From positions 1-5,317 of the forward strand of contig JACMLV010000428.1 of the NCBI GenBank assembly GCA_014379395.1: DNA of 5,317 bases, in the 5' to 3' direction. Both the position numbers and the translations under genes were made by a program. This stretch comes from Burkholderiaceae bacterium. Its GTDB lineage: Bacteria > Pseudomonadota > Gammaproteobacteria > Burkholderiales > Burkholderiaceae_D. A model generated the notes under the pieces. The model saw nothing but the letters and a program-made list of their open reading frames with translations. It searched no databases and was not told the DNA's origin. Shown here piece after piece: positions 4,664 through 5,317 of this stretch. Position 1 is the stretch's first letter; each line of letters starts with the position of its first letter.

Positions 4664-5317
4664 GCTGGCAAGCCGGACTGCGCCAACACGGCGTGCCGGC
4701 CGCGCTCGGCGCCGCGCTGCTGTTCGGCGCCGGCACCCCGCTCGCCAAGCTGCTGCTGGCCAACGCCGATCCGTGGCTGCTGGCCGGCCTGCTTTATCTC
4801 GGCTCGGGCCTCGGCCTGTCCCTGTATCGCCTCGCCAGCGGCGCCGTGCGACCCAAGCTGGCGCGCCATGAACTGCCGTGGCTGGCCGGCGCGATCGCCG
4901 CCGGCGGCGTGGCCGGCCCGGTGCTGCTGATGCTGGGCCTGACCAGCATGCCGGTCTCCGGCGCCTCCCTGCTGCTCAACGCCGAAAGCGTGTTCACGGT
5001 GCTGCTGGCCCGTTTCGCGTTCCAGGAAAACATCGACCGCCGCATCGCGCTCGGCATGCTCGCCATCGCCGTCGGCGTGGCCATCCTCGGCTGGCCGGGC
5101 CAGGCGCATTTCTCCGGCCTGTGGCCGGCTTTGGCCGTGCTCGGCGCCTGCTTCGCCTGGGGCCTGGACAACAACCTGACGCGCAAAATCGCCCTGACCG
5201 ACGCCACCTGGCTGGCCGCCGCCAAGGGGCTGGTGGCCGGCCCGGTCAATCTGGCGCTCGCGCTCGCGCTGGGCGCGGCGCTGCCGTCGGCGCCGCCGAC
5301 CACCGGCGCCGACGGCA
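4660..5317 (+). CDS. EamA/DMT-superfamily membrane transporter (3' end missing)
   Basis: The frame is open from ATG 4660 to the right edge, giving 219 residues; full-length family members are about 290-300 residues with ten membrane helices. Hydrophobic segments are visible near residues 13-33, 38-58, 72-94, 101-120, 128-144, 152-170 and 184-207. Family-typical stretches are LLFGAGTPLAKLLL (20-33), LLLNAESVFTVLLA (104-117) at the fourth helix, and ACFAWGLDNNLTR (163-175), which opens the second EamA repeat. The protein should sit in the inner membrane as a small-molecule or metabolite exporter/permease; the substrate cannot be predicted. It follows the reductase gene by 67 nt without a terminator, so one transcript is likely, although no functional link is evident. 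Upstream codons remain open in the same frame, but the ATG is preferred because it sits at the start of the usual N-terminus and has a GGGA site. Confidence 0.88.
   Translation, partial: MSWQAGLRQHGVPAALGAALLFGAGTPLAKLLLANADPWLLAGLLYLGSGLGLSLYRLASGAVRPKLARHELPWLAGAIAAGGVAGPVLLMLGLTSMPVSGASLLLNAESVFTVLLARFAFQENIDRRIALGMLAIAVGVAILGWPGQAHFSGLWPALAVLGACFAWGLDNNLTRKIALTDATWLAAAKGLVAGPVNLALALALGAALPSAPPTTGADG

Noticed and set aside
3258..4763. 501-codon open frame on the minus strand across the reductase gene
   Set aside because: It is antisense to a gene with clear family motifs, and its repetitive SVV run comes from the 9-bp repeat. Long antisense frames are common in GC-rich coding DNA.

Overview
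The window holds four protein-coding genes, all on the + strand, and looks like ordinary chromosome from a GC-rich Gram-negative bacterium. The codon composition, the signal peptide of the second protein and remembered resemblances of the secreted protein and the reductase to Burkholderiales/Oxalobacteraceae proteins suggest a betaproteobacterium. That placement is inference, because no rRNA or other marker gene is present. No tRNA, rRNA, CRISPR array, insertion sequence or phage gene was seen.

Layout: (1) 1-1713 is the nearly complete 3' part of a one-polypeptide ABC transporter, with an SbmA/BacA-type membrane domain followed by an ATPase domain. (2) 1894-2925 encodes a secreted protein with a Tyr/Trp-rich N-terminal region and a long Gln/Arg-rich, probably disordered tail. 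It is followed at 3054-3090 by a clear intrinsic terminator. (3) 3276-4592 encodes a short-chain-dehydrogenase-like reductase that I assign, from memory of the family, to the FabMG-type enoyl-ACP reductases. It has its own sigma70-like promoter at 3125-3153 and a leader of about 115 nt. The leader contains a GC-rich hairpin followed by a T tract, and palindromes overlap the -10 box. (4) 4660-5317 is the first 219 codons of an EamA/DMT-family membrane transporter that runs off the right edge.

The genes probably form three transcription units: the ABC transporter; the secreted protein; and the reductase with the EamA transporter. The last two are separated by 67 nt without a terminator. That gap contains four perfect copies of a 9-bp repeat whose first copy supplies the reductase stop codon, and a possible 10-codon mini-ORF whose stop overlaps the EamA start. 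Nothing links the four products to one pathway, and I see no convincing undescribed multi-gene system. The most interesting signals are the regulatory architecture upstream of the reductase and the stop-codon-embedded repeat after it.
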